This document shows positions 32,856 through 41,461 of a DNA stretch of 64,000 bases, in pieces. Source of the stretch: Oscillospiraceae bacterium (GTDB taxonomy: Bacteria > Bacillota > Clostridia > Oscillospirales > Oscillospiraceae); assembly GCA_017512485.1 (NCBI GenBank), contig JAFWGE010000029.1:26634-90633 (forward strand), read 5' to 3'. Position 1 is the first letter of the stretch. Every line of letters begins with the position of its first letter. The position numbers and the translations under genes are program-made. The notes beneath the pieces are model-generated. The model worked only from the letters and a program-made list of their open reading frames with translations. It was not told the DNA's origin and did no database searches.

Positions 32856-34502
32856 TCAGTTCGCACTTCCGCGGATATCCGCCCTGCGGATCTTTCCGTT
32901 GATGGTCCTTGGAAGTTCGTCGGTGAATTCCACTACCCTGGGATATTTATACGGGGACGTCTCCTTTTTGACGTACTGCTGCAGGTCTTTTTTCAGCTCA
33001 TCCGTGGGATCCCATCCCTGATTCAGTACTACCGTGGCTTTGACAAGCTGTCCGCGTACTCCGTCAGGGTCCGGCACGCCGGTGACGGCACAGTCCTTTA
33101 CCGCGGGGTGGGTGATAAGTACGCTTTCTATCTCGAACGGTCCGATGCGGTAGCCGGAAGACTTGATTATGTCATCCGTGCGGCCGACATACCAGTAGTA
33201 GCCGTCCTCGTCCATCCAGGCGGTGTCGCCGGTGTGGTACCACCCGTCGCGCATCACCTGTGCCGTTTTCTCCTCGTCCCTGTAATAGCACATCATCAGG
33301 CCCATTGGCTTCGGGTCGCAGGCTATGACGATCTCACCGGTCTCGCCGGGCAGGCAGCGCATGCCCTCATCGTCCACTATCTCCACGGTATACTGGGGGG
33401 AGGGTTTCCCCATGGAACCGGGTTTGGGTGTCATACCCTTTATATTGAGTACCGTACAGGCTGTTTCAGTCTGACCGAAGCCCTCCATCAGCTTGATCCC
33501 GGTGGCCTGGTACCACTTGTCGTAAGTGTCGGGGTTCAGGGCTTCGCCGGCGATATTGGCGCCCTGAAGGCTGGAAAGGTCATACTTTTCCACGCCCTCG
33601 TTAAGGAACATCCTGAACATGGTGGGAGGGCAGCAGAGGGTCGTTATCCTGTATTTCTCTATTATGGAAAGGATGTCCGCGGCATTGAACTTATCAAAAT
33701 CGTAGACGAATACCCCCGCTTCCATGAGCCACTGTCCATACAGCTTCCCCCAGAGGGCTTTGCCCCAGCCAGTGTCCGCGATGGTGAAGTGGAGCCCCTC
33801 CGGGTCCACCCTGTGCCAGTATTTGGCCGTGATAAGGTGGGACAGGGGGTATGTGTGGTCGTGCAGCACCATCTTCGGGTATCCCGAGGTGCCGGAAGAG
33901 AAAAACAGCACCATGGGATCGTCCTTGCTGGTGTCGACCCTCTCGAACCGGTCAGAGCAGAGCGGCATCTCACTGTCGAAATCATGCCAGCCGGGCCTCT
34001 GTCCACCCACAAGCACGCGGATACTGAGACTGGGGGACTGCGGCAGGGCGTCGTCCAGAGCCTGCGCGGTCCCGCCGTCCGCGGTACATACGATAGCCTT
34101 TATCTCCGCGGCGTTGATGCGGTATTCGAAATCGTGCTTCGTGAGCATGAAGGTGGCAGGTACCATTACCGCGCCCAGCTTGTGCAGCGCCAGGGCGGTG
34201 AACCAGAACTGGTAGTGACGCTTAAGCACGACCAGGACGATGTCTCCCTTGCCTATGCCCACGCTGCGCAGATAATTCGCGGTCCTGTCCGACCACTGCT
34301 TCATCTGGCCGAAAGTGAACAAACGTTCCTCTTTATCCTTGCTGAGCCAGAGCATTGCCCTGCGGTCGGGATCTTCCTCGGCAATGTCATCCACCACGTC
34401 ATAGGCAAAATTGAAATTGTCGGGGCAGTGCAGACGATAGGCCCAGAGCATGCCGTTCTGGTCAAACCTCTCTTTGACGAACCTCTGGTGGATATTCCTC
34501 AT
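32856..34502 (-). CDS. Acyl-CoA synthetase (AMP-forming), medium/branched-chain type, unit A
   Basis: ANL-superfamily ligase of 548 residues that activates a carboxylic acid with ATP and joins it to CoA. The ATP loop SSGTSGYPKMVLHDH is near residue 204. GEALNPDTYDKW, EGFGQTETA and GDTAWMDEDGYYWYVGRTDD precede the hinge, and the catalytic lysine lies in INGKIRRADIR near residue 539. The overall pattern is closest to medium-chain acyl-CoA synthetases (MACS). It overlaps the XRE-cupin gene by four bases (ATGA) and so falls under the Ile T-box. A natural inference is activation of 2-methylbutyrate or a related acid that feeds isoleucine synthesis. It is a paralogue of the synthetase at 36221-37885. 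Confidence 0.9.
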   Translation of the reverse strand: MRNIHQRFVKERFDQNGMLWAYRLHCPDNFNFAYDVVDDIAEEDPDRRAMLWLSKDKEERLFTFGQMKQWSDRTANYLRSVGIGKGDIVLVVLKRHYQFWFTALALHKLGAVMVPATFMLTKHDFEYRINAAEIKAIVCTADGGTAQALDDALPQSPSLSIRVLVGGQRPGWHDFDSEMPLCSDRFERVDTSKDDPMVLFFSSGTSGYPKMVLHDHTYPLSHLITAKYWHRVDPEGLHFTIADTGWGKALWGKLYGQWLMEAGVFVYDFDKFNAADILSIIEKYRITTLCCPPTMFRMFLNEGVEKYDLSSLQGANIAGEALNPDTYDKWYQATGIKLMEGFGQTETACTVLNIKGMTPKPGSMGKPSPQYTVEIVDDEGMRCLPGETGEIVIACDPKPMGLMMCYYRDEEKTAQVMRDGWYHTGDTAWMDEDGYYWYVGRTDDIIKSSGYRIGPFEIESVLITHPAVKDCAVTGVPDPDGVRGQLVKATVVLNQGWDPTDELKKDLQQYVKKETSPYKYPRVVEFTDELPRTINGKIRRADIRGSAN

Positions 34503-35074
34503 TTTTCATTCTCCTTCATAACGACAGCCAGGAAAAGGCACTCCTCGCAGTCGACGGCTATCATGCCGTGCTGTTTTGACGAGTCGTAAAACACCGAATC
34601 ACCGGGGTGCAGTTCCTCCATGTGGGAAGAGTAGGCGAACCGGAGATTGCCCTTCAGTATATAGTCGAACTCCTGCCCCACGTGGCTGTGGAGTTCTATA
34701 GGTCTCATCTGTTCCTCCTGGCGGAAGGGCGCCCTTACAAGGAAGGGCTCCGCCAGTTTGTTCTTGAACGTGGAGGCCAGATGGAAGTAATCGAACTGTT
34801 CGCTCCGCTTTATGGACAGGCCGTTGCCGGCACGCACCAGGGTGTATCCTGTGAGCTTTGGAGCCTGGCCGGTCACTATCTCAATAATATCTACTCCGAA
34901 CTTTTCCGCGCAGCGGTAAAGGAAAGTGAAAGAATAGTCGTCGGACTCCTTCTCCATGCGGACGTAATCCTCGACGCTGACGCCGGTGGCCTCAGCCATC
35001 TCCTCCACGGAAAACCCGGTGATCTCTCTGAGCGTATGTATTCGCTGGGCGATTTCTTTGAAGTCAGGGTTCAT
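34499..35074 (-). CDS. XRE-family regulator with C-terminal cupin domain, unit A
   Basis: The 191-residue protein has an N-terminal helix-turn-helix (about 5-60: FKEIAQRIHTLREITGFS, then VEEMAEATGVSVEDYVRME). A C-terminal cupin follows (about 115-185: ELHSHVGQEFDYILKGNL, LHPGDSVFYDSSKQHGM). Such proteins usually sense a small ligand or metal through the cupin and repress or activate a neighbouring operon. It is first in the T-box operon with acyl-CoA synthetase A. TGGAGGT lies upstream of the ATG at 35074. It is clearly related to the regulator at 35657-36205. The ligand and operator are unknown; control by an amino-acid T-box would make its own level starvation-dependent. Confidence 0.9.
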   Translation of the reverse strand: MNPDFKEIAQRIHTLREITGFSVEEMAEATGVSVEDYVRMEKESDDYSFTFLYRCAEKFGVDIIEIVTGQAPKLTGYTLVRAGNGLSIKRSEQFDYFHLASTFKNKLAEPFLVRAPFRQEEQMRPIELHSHVGQEFDYILKGNLRFAYSSHMEELHPGDSVFYDSSKQHGMIAVDCEECLFLAVVMKENEK

Positions 35075-35104
35075 GCTGCACCTCCATAGTATGTAAAAAG
35101 TGTG

Positions 35105-35395
35105 TAAAAAAACAAAAAGCCCACCCCGAACATGGGGCGAGCATCTACCCGCGGTACCACCCAAATTGACAGCAAACGCTGCCCTCTTCAGAGCTCCATC
35201 AAGCTCCCGGCTTTAACGCAGCCATACGCGGACGCCTACTCGATACCTTTTGGGCCCGTACTCAGGAGTGATCTGCCTGCGCTTCCCATACTCCCTCGCA
35301 CCGACCGGGAGCTCTCTGAACGGGTTTGGGCGCCGCCGTTCTCCATCATCGCATTTGTGTACCGATATTTGCCGCGGGAACCTCACGCGAACTTT
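35105..35395 (-). ncRNA. T-box riboswitch, isoleucine-type, upstream of XRE-cupin and acyl-CoA synthetase A
   Basis: Read on the minus strand. Stem I begins with GATGATGGAGAACGG, continues through CAGAGAGCTCCCGGTCGG and ends in a specifier loop where ATC (Ile) at 35272-35270 is followed by ACTCCTGAGTA, the usual 3' context. The T-box TGGGTGGTACCGCGG lies at 35163-35149. The terminator pairs 35142-35134 with 35127-35119 and runs into TTTTTGTTTTTTT. The UGGU bulge would pair with discriminator A73, which tRNA-Ile carries, in agreement with the specifier. When Ile-tRNA is uncharged, transcription should read into the operon. Confidence 0.92.
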
Positions 35396-35401
35396 TTCCA
35401 C

Positions 35402-35430
35402 ATTATAATTATGCGGGAATGCGGTGTCAA
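35402..35430 (-). promoter_or_regulatory. Consensus sigma-A promoter of the Ile T-box operon
   Basis: On the minus strand TTGACA (35430-35425), 17-base spacer, TATAAT (35407-35402). A perfect match to both consensus hexamers. Confidence 0.9.
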
Positions 35431-35557
35431 GTGTTTTTTCCATCTATATTTATTTTTGTATAGTTTTTAATGATTTTTTATGCCGCCGTACGCAAGTATG
35501 CTTCCGTATCGTCAAAACGAAGGGCGCCCGGCCATATAAAAACGGTAAAAGTTACTA

Positions 35558-35586
35558 TTGCAATGCCCAAACCATATGCTTATAAT
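35558..35586 (+). promoter_or_regulatory. Sigma-A promoter for XRE-cupin unit B
   Basis: TTGCAA (35558-35563), 17-base spacer, TATAAT (35581-35586). The leader to the GTG start is about 65 bases, too short for a T-box. The AT-rich stretch 35590-35630 may hold an operator. Confidence 0.72.
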
Positions 35587-35656
35587 GATTAGAAAAATGT
35601 ATAAATATAGTATATATCTATAAAAATCGCCTATTTCGGCAGAAACGAGGTGCGCT

Positions 35657-36205
35657 GTGGAACAATTCAAAGAGATTGCTCAAAGGCTCGTATGCCTCAG
35701 GGAAGACTGCGGCTATACCCGCGAACAGCTGGCGGAGGAACTGGGGATACCTCTGGAAGACTATGCCAGATATGAAGAGGACGGGAAAGACGTACCGATA
35801 AACGTGATTTTCCAGATCGCCGGGAAATTCGGGGTGGATTTTACAGAGATACTCACCGGTACCGCCGCCAAACTGAATACGTATCATATCGTACGCAGCG
35901 GCGAGGGCAGGGCAGTGGACCGCTACCCCGGCTATTCATACGACGATCTGGCTTTCAGATATTCCCACAAGGTCATGCAGCCCCTGCTGGTGACCCTGGA
36001 TCCGTCGGACGAGCCCGCAAAACCGGTGCAGCATCCGGGGCAGGAGTTCAACTACGTGGTCAAGGGCAAGATAATAGTAACTTTCGCGGACAAAGAGTTC
36101 CTGCTCAGCGAGGGCGACAGTATATATTTCAACCCGACGTTCCCCCACGGCCAGAAGTGCGGCTGTGACACCCCTTCGACGTTCCTTACCGTGATAGCCG
36201 AATAA
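35657..36205 (+). CDS. XRE-family regulator with C-terminal cupin domain, unit B
   Basis: A 182-residue paralogue of the regulator at 34499-35074, with the same plan: helix-turn-helix (FKEIAQRLVCLREDCGYTRE, then LAEELGIPLEDYARYEED) and a cupin (HPGQEFNYVVKGKIIVTF, LSEGDSIYFNPTFPHG). It starts with GTG at 35657 behind GAGGTG. The gene is divergent from unit A and followed after 15 bases by acyl-CoA synthetase B. This duplicates the regulator-plus-ligase pair with a different mode of transcription control. A role as the local sensor of acyl substrate or product is inference. Confidence 0.9.
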   Translation: MEQFKEIAQRLVCLREDCGYTREQLAEELGIPLEDYARYEEDGKDVPINVIFQIAGKFGVDFTEILTGTAAKLNTYHIVRSGEGRAVDRYPGYSYDDLAFRYSHKVMQPLLVTLDPSDEPAKPVQHPGQEFNYVVKGKIIVTFADKEFLLSEGDSIYFNPTFPHGQKCGCDTPSTFLTVIAE

Positions 36206-36220
36206 GCGCGGGAGAAGAAT

Positions 36221-37885
36221 ATGATAGAGAAGTATTTGGAAAAAACAGAGTTCTCTTCTTATGAGGACTTTATGGAAAACTATAAAGTGAGCGTGCCCGA
36301 CAGTTTCAACTTCGGTTTTGACGTAGTGGACGCGTGGGCCGCGGAAGACAGCTCCATGCCCGCACTGGTCTGGTGCGACGATTCCGGCAGCGAGAGAAGC
36401 TTCACATTCGGCGACATAAGCTCTCTTTCAAACAGGGCGGCAAACATGTTTTCCTCCCTTGGAGTCAAAAAGGGCGATGTGGTTATGCTGATCCTCAGAC
36501 GCCGCTGGGAATTCTGGGTCTGTGCCGTGGCCCTTCACAAGCTCGGCGCTATAGAAGTCCCGGCCACGCTGCAGCTGACCAAAAAGGATATAGTATACAG
36601 GGCGGAGAGCGCGCACATCAGCACTATCGTGTGTGTAAACGATGATTTCGTACTCTCCCAGGTGGAAGCGGCCAGGAAAGAGACGGACGCGATCAAAAAC
36701 GCCGTCGTGGTCGGCGGGACCCGTCAGGGCTTCCTGTATTTCGATGACCTCATCGCCGATCAGAGCGACAGCTTCCCACGCCCCACAGGTGAAAACGCCA
36801 CAAAGAGCACGGACACTATGCTGGTATATTTCACCTCCGGCACAACGGGAATGCCCAAGATGGTCATGCACGATTACCGCTATCCTGTGGGGCAGATTGT
36901 TACGGCAAAATACTGGCAGATGGTCCAGAAGGGCAAGCTGCATATGAGCGTGTCAGACTCCGGCTGGGCGAAGTTCGGCTGGGGCAAGATATACGGGCAG
37001 TGGATGTGCGGAGCGGTCATTTTCGCTTATGATATGCTCAAATTCAAGCCGCTGGAGCTGCTCAAGCGCATAGAGAAATACAGGCTGACAACTTTCTGCG
37101 CCCCTCCCACCATATACCGCTTCATGCTGCAGGAGGACGTGGCGTCCTTCGACCTCAGCAGCGTACAGCGCTGGTGTACGGCCGGAGAGCCCATCAATCC
37201 CGAGGTCATGCGCCGTTGGGAAGAGCTTACGGGACGCTGTATCGCAGAGGGTTTCGGGCAGAGCGAGTCCACGGTGATGATAGCCAACTTCCCGTGGTTT
37301 GAGCCCCGTTACGGTTCCACCGGCAAGCCCGCGCCCCTATACAACATCCAGCTTATAGGGCCCGACGGAGATTACTGTGAGGACGGCGACGAAGGCGAGA
37401 TAGCCGTGACCGGCCTTAAGAACGGTAGCCCCCCGGGACTGTTCAGGGGCTATATGTACGATGAGGAACGCACCAGGGAAGCCGTAGGGGGAGACTGCTA
37501 CAATCTCCGGGACGTGGCCTGGAGGGACAGCGAGGGCTATTACTGGTTCGTCGGCAGGCACGACGACGTTATAAAATGCTCCGGTTACCGCATAGGGCCT
37601 TTTGAAGTGGAGAGCGCCCTGCTGGAGCACCCCTCCGTTGTGGAGTGCGCCGTCACCGGTGCTCCGGACCCGGTAAGAGGGCAGGTCGTCAAAGCCACGG
37701 TGGTCCTGGCCGCGGGCTGGAAACCCAGCGATGAGCTTATAAAGGAGCTTCAGAACCACGTAAAGAAAGTAACGGCCCCGTATAAATACCCCAGGATAGT
37801 GCAGTTCGTGGATGAACTGCCCAAGACTGTGGGCGGGAAGATCAAGCGTGCCGAGATACGCAACTCCGATCTGGAGAAAGCGTAA
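36221..37885 (+). CDS. Acyl-CoA synthetase (AMP-forming), unit B
   Basis: A 554-residue ANL-family ligase related to the 32856-34502 protein; both share the KMVxHD, LHKLGAxxVPAT and SGYRIGPFE stretches. The ATP loop is TSGTTGMPKMVMHDYRYP near residue 205. AEGFGQSEST and SEGYYWFVGRHDDVIKCSG lie before the C-terminal domain, and the catalytic lysine is in VGGKIKRAEIR near residue 536. It is probably co-transcribed with the XRE-cupin regulator before it. Differences from unit A in the acid-binding region suggest a different acid, which cannot be named by eye. Confidence 0.9.
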   Translation: MIEKYLEKTEFSSYEDFMENYKVSVPDSFNFGFDVVDAWAAEDSSMPALVWCDDSGSERSFTFGDISSLSNRAANMFSSLGVKKGDVVMLILRRRWEFWVCAVALHKLGAIEVPATLQLTKKDIVYRAESAHISTIVCVNDDFVLSQVEAARKETDAIKNAVVVGGTRQGFLYFDDLIADQSDSFPRPTGENATKSTDTMLVYFTSGTTGMPKMVMHDYRYPVGQIVTAKYWQMVQKGKLHMSVSDSGWAKFGWGKIYGQWMCGAVIFAYDMLKFKPLELLKRIEKYRLTTFCAPPTIYRFMLQEDVASFDLSSVQRWCTAGEPINPEVMRRWEELTGRCIAEGFGQSESTVMIANFPWFEPRYGSTGKPAPLYNIQLIGPDGDYCEDGDEGEIAVTGLKNGSPPGLFRGYMYDEERTREAVGGDCYNLRDVAWRDSEGYYWFVGRHDDVIKCSGYRIGPFEVESALLEHPSVVECAVTGAPDPVRGQVVKATVVLAAGWKPSDELIKELQNHVKKVTAPYKYPRIVQFVDELPKTVGGKIKRAEIRNSDLEKA

Positions 37886-37955
37886 GCGCGGCAGCCGGGG
37901 CGCGGCTTATGTCTGCCTTATAGATAAACCGATACCGCAATAGTGTTATTTATAT

Positions 37956-37969
37956 CAATTGATCAATTG
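37956..37969. promoter_or_regulatory. Perfect 14-bp palindrome upstream of the fusion gene
   Basis: CAATTGATCAATTG lies 56 bases before the ATG at 38026. Its position suits an operator for a dimeric regulator. Which protein binds is unknown. Confidence 0.45.
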
Positions 37970-38025
37970 CCCTCGCGCACGGGGGCATCCGCACCTTTTC
38001 TCACGATACTCATGGAGGTTCTGTT

Positions 38026-40557
38026 ATGAAATTAGCTTTTTCTACGCTGGGCTGCCCTGACTTCGACTGGCAGGATATCCTGTCCATGTCCAAGGACTTC
38101 GGTTTTCAGGGCATAGAGATGCGCGGCCTGGGACGGACTATATTCTCTCTGCGCGGCAAGCCGTTCCTTCCGGAAAATGTTGCCGCCACCGCCGAGCGGC
38201 TCCGCAGCCTGCACCTGGAGATACCGTGCATCTCCTCCGGCTGTGCCCTCAGGTATGCGGACAGGGTGGAGAGCACCGTGGAGGAACTGGGGGAATACAT
38301 TCGTCTGGCAAAAAGCCTGGGGTCCAAGTACGTGCGCGTACTTGGGGACGAAAAAGCTGTAGCAAACGGTGAAGTGGATGACGAGCTGGTACTCAGCACG
38401 CTTAGAAGGGTGCTGCCCCTGGCCGAAGAGGCGGGGGTAACGCTCCTTGTGGAGAGCAACGGGGTATACAGCGACACAAAGCGTCTGAGGAACCTTCTGG
38501 ACAGCATACTCAGCGATAATATAGGGGCTCTCTGGGATATGCACCACCCCTACAGGTTCCGCGGCGAATCTCCCGAAGAGACGGTGCCGAACCTGGGAGC
38601 GTATATCAAATACACCCATATAAAAGACTCCGTGATGGAGGATGGGAAAGTCTCATACAGGGTAACGGGAGAAGGGGATATCCCCATTCCCCAGCTCGTA
38701 AGCGCCCTACGTTCCATCAACTACGAAGGGTACATCACGTTTGAGTGGCTGAAAAGCTATGCCCCTTACCTCAGCGACGCGGGTATAGTATTCCCGCAGT
38801 TTGCCCATTACATGGGGGTCCTGCTGTCCTCCGACCAGACGGAGAACGCGCTTATGGACAACCGGGCAAAGACCGGTGTATATATCTGGCCCAAAGACAA
38901 GCTTATAGACCTCACTTTCCCGGCATTGCTGGACAGGCTTGTCAGCGAGTTTCCGGATCAGTACGCTTTCAGGTATACCGAGCTGGATTATACACGTACT
39001 TATTCACAGTTCAGGGACGACATGGACAGTTTTGCCCGTACCCTGATTAGTCTGGGAGTTAAGTCGGGCGACCACGTGGCGATCTGGGCGACAAACGTTC
39101 CGGAATGGTTCATTACGTTCTGGGCGGCGACCCGTATAGGCGCCGTACTGGTCACGGTGAACACGGCGTACAAAAGCCATGAGCTGGAGTATCTGCTGCG
39201 GCAGTCAGACACCCATACCCTTGTTATGACCGAGGGATATAAGGACACCAGCTACACGGATATAGTCATGCAGCTGTGTCCGGAGCTGGCGGAGGCCGAC
39301 AAGAACGAGCCCCTGCACCTGAGGCGCCTGCCCTTCCTGCGCCACATAATCACCGTGGGGACTTCCGCACCGGGATGTCTGACCTGGGAGGAGAGCCTGC
39401 GGGCCGGAGAGAGCGTGCCCGAGGTAGAGGTTTACCGTATGGCAGCCACGGTGCGCAAGGAGGACGTATGCAACATGCAGTACACCTCCGGTACCACAGG
39501 GTTCCCCAAAGGGGTAATGCTCACCCATTACAACGTGCTGAACAACGGCAAATCCATAGGGGACAACCTGGACCTGTCCACAGCGGACGAGATGATGATC
39601 CAGGTGCCGATGTTCCACTGCTTCGGTATGGTCCTGTCCATGACAGCCTGTATGACCCACGGCTCCACCATGAGCCCCATCACCGCGTTCTCACCCAGGA
39701 AAGCCCTGGAGTGCATCCGAAGGGAAAAGATAACCGCTTTCAACAGCGTGCCTACCATGTTCATAGCCATGCTGAACCATCCGGACTTCGAGAAGACCGA
39801 TTTCAGCAGCATCCGTACCGGAATAATGGCAGGCAGTCCGTGCCCCATCAAGGTAATGCGTGACGTCGTGGATAAGATGAACATGAAGGAGATCTGCATA
39901 ACCTACGGCCAGACCGAAGCGTCACCGGGCTGCACCATGAGCCGCACCACCGACTCGATAGAAGTCAGGGTGAACACCGTGGGGAGCGCCATGTACGGCG
40001 TCGAGTGCAAGATAGTTGATCCGGATACAGGCGCGGACCTGCCGGTGGGAGTGGACGGTGAGTTCGTGGCCAGGGGATACAACGTCATGAGAGGCTATTA
40101 CAAAATGCCCCAGGCCACCAGCGCCGCCATTGACCCCGACGGCTGGCTCCATACCGGGGACTTGGCCAGGGTGGACGAGAACGGAAATTACAAAATAACC
40201 GGCAGGATAAAGGACATGATCATCCGCGGCGGAGAGAACATCTATCCCAAAGAGATAGAGGAGTTCCTGTACACCCACCCCAAGATCTCTGACGTCCAGG
40301 TCATAGGAGTGCCGGACAGGCAATACGGCGAGGAGATAATGGCCTGCGTTATCCTCAAGGAAGGCGAGACCATGACAGAGGACGAGGTGAAGGAGTACGT
40401 CAAGGCCAGCATGGCAAAACACAAGGTGCCCCGGTACGTCTCGTTCGTGGACGACTTCCCCATGAACGCCGCGGGCAAGATACTTAAATACAAAATGCGC
40501 GACCAGGCCGTACAGCTGCTGTCGCTCCAGGAGGACAGCGGCATAGAAACAGCGTAA
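38026..40557 (+). CDS. Fusion of a sugar-phosphate isomerase-like TIM barrel with an acyl-CoA synthetase
   Basis: The 843-residue protein has two domains. Residues 1 to about 265 form an AP-endonuclease-2/xylose-isomerase-like TIM barrel (MKLAFSTLGCPDFDWQDILS, GVTLLVESNGVYSD, GALWDMHHPYRF, KYTHIKDSV, YEGYITFEWLKSY), with the usual metal-ligand positions (Glu, Asp/His, His, Glu) apparently kept. Residues about 290-843 form a complete fatty-acyl-CoA-synthetase-like domain (TSGTTGFPKGVMLTHYN near 486, TYGQTEASP, GRIKDMIIRGGENIYPKEIE, catalytic lysine in AAGKILKYKMR near 814). One continuous frame with no internal start signal supports a true fusion. The product of the barrel may be handed to the ligase, or the barrel may be a sensor; neither is shown. 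Confidence 0.88.
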   Translation: MKLAFSTLGCPDFDWQDILSMSKDFGFQGIEMRGLGRTIFSLRGKPFLPENVAATAERLRSLHLEIPCISSGCALRYADRVESTVEELGEYIRLAKSLGSKYVRVLGDEKAVANGEVDDELVLSTLRRVLPLAEEAGVTLLVESNGVYSDTKRLRNLLDSILSDNIGALWDMHHPYRFRGESPEETVPNLGAYIKYTHIKDSVMEDGKVSYRVTGEGDIPIPQLVSALRSINYEGYITFEWLKSYAPYLSDAGIVFPQFAHYMGVLLSSDQTENALMDNRAKTGVYIWPKDKLIDLTFPALLDRLVSEFPDQYAFRYTELDYTRTYSQFRDDMDSFARTLISLGVKSGDHVAIWATNVPEWFITFWAATRIGAVLVTVNTAYKSHELEYLLRQSDTHTLVMTEGYKDTSYTDIVMQLCPELAEADKNEPLHLRRLPFLRHIITVGTSAPGCLTWEESLRAGESVPEVEVYRMAATVRKEDVCNMQYTSGTTGFPKGVMLTHYNVLNNGKSIGDNLDLSTADEMMIQVPMFHCFGMVLSMTACMTHGSTMSPITAFSPRKALECIRREKITAFNSVPTMFIAMLNHPDFEKTDFSSIRTGIMAGSPCPIKVMRDVVDKMNMKEICITYGQTEASPGCTMSRTTDSIEVRVNTVGSAMYGVECKIVDPDTGADLPVGVDGEFVARGYNVMRGYYKMPQATSAAIDPDGWLHTGDLARVDENGNYKITGRIKDMIIRGGENIYPKEIEEFLYTHPKISDVQVIGVPDRQYGEEIMACVILKEGETMTEDEVKEYVKASMAKHKVPRYVSFVDDFPMNAAGKILKYKMRDQAVQLLSLQEDSGIETA

Positions 40558-40562
40558 AGCGC

Positions 40563-40608
40563 AAAAAAGCGGCGAAGGCCCTTGAATAACGGGACCTCCG
40601 TCGCTTTC
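40563..40608. terminator. Bidirectional terminator between the fusion gene and NAT
   Basis: AAGCGGCGAAGG (40567-40578) pairs with CCTCCGTCGCTT (40595-40606) with a wobble and a mismatch. AAAAAA before it gives a T6 run for the minus strand; the plus side has a weak TTTCATT. Confidence 0.72.
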
Positions 40609-40670
40609 ATTTGGGGTTATATTCAACGCGGCCGGCGCGGCGTTTTGCGGCTGTATGATATGCGGACAGT

Positions 40671-41435
40671 TCAGTCCAGCTCCAGATGGAGGTATTTTTT
40701 GAGAGCGGCGTACACCTCGTCCATGCCGTTAAGCGGTATGGTCTCTTCGGAGCCCCCCGAGACGATCTTCACGTAGTTGTCCGCTATGGATATGCGCCCT
40801 TCCTCGGTGGGGATGGTACACATGACAAAGCGGCGGAAGCCGGAGTTCGGGTTGGTGCTCGTGTAATAATTGCCTATCTCAAAGTCCTGCTTAAGGGCAG
40901 CCTGATCCCGGATAGCCATGTACCCTTTGAACTCGCCGTCTTTCAGCAGCTGGATCACATATCCGTGGTCGGGATCCGAGACCACCCTGTAGGTGCCGCC
41001 CAGGACCTTCTGCACCGTCCCGAGTTCCAGCTTCAGGGGTTCAGTGAACCCGCCGGCGCCGTAGCCCACGTCGCAGATATAGCGGCTGCCGTCCACGTCC
41101 ACTATGGCGCCGCAGTGCAGGTGGCCGCCGAAACCCATTCCTTTGCCGTCCAGGCGGGCCACGACCCTTTTAACTTTATATCCGCCGGATATGAGGGCGT
41201 CGGCCATCAGGCCGTTCAGCTCAAAACAGTACCCGCCTCTGCGCCGTACTACGATCTTGTTGAACAGATCCTCGGGGTCGAGGGATATACCCTTTCCCCG
41301 GTAAACGTCCATGTTCTCAAAGGGAATGTGAAGCGCCTGGTTTTTGTGGATGTTCCTGAGATTTTCGGCACTGGGACCGCCCTGCGGAAAATAGCAGATG
41401 CGTTTGTAATATGCCTCAAGCTGTTCTGTAGTCAT
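40671..41435 (-). CDS. Arylamine N-acetyltransferase (NAT)
   Basis: NATs move acetyl from acetyl-CoA to arylamines, hydrazines or, in some bacteria, aromatic amine antibiotics and 5-aminosalicylate. The 254-residue protein has the catalytic triad at the expected places: Cys70 in RRGGYCFELN, His107 in GGHLHCG and Asp122 in CDVGYGAG. The early HIPFENMDVYRG is typical. The start MTTEQLEAYYKRICYF at 41435 has GAGGG upstream; a 13-residue extension to 41474 would overlap the palindromic operator. It is divergent from the dehydrogenase gene. The natural substrate cannot be deduced from the sequence. Confidence 0.92.
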   Translation of the reverse strand: MTTEQLEAYYKRICYFPQGGPSAENLRNIHKNQALHIPFENMDVYRGKGISLDPEDLFNKIVVRRRGGYCFELNGLMADALISGGYKVKRVVARLDGKGMGFGGHLHCGAIVDVDGSRYICDVGYGAGGFTEPLKLELGTVQKVLGGTYRVVSDPDHGYVIQLLKDGEFKGYMAIRDQAALKQDFEIGNYYTSTNPNSGFRRFVMCTIPTEEGRISIADNYVKIVSGGSEETIPLNGMDEVYAALKKYLHLELD

Positions 41436-41461
41436 CTGTCGACCCTCTTTCCGGACTTGTA

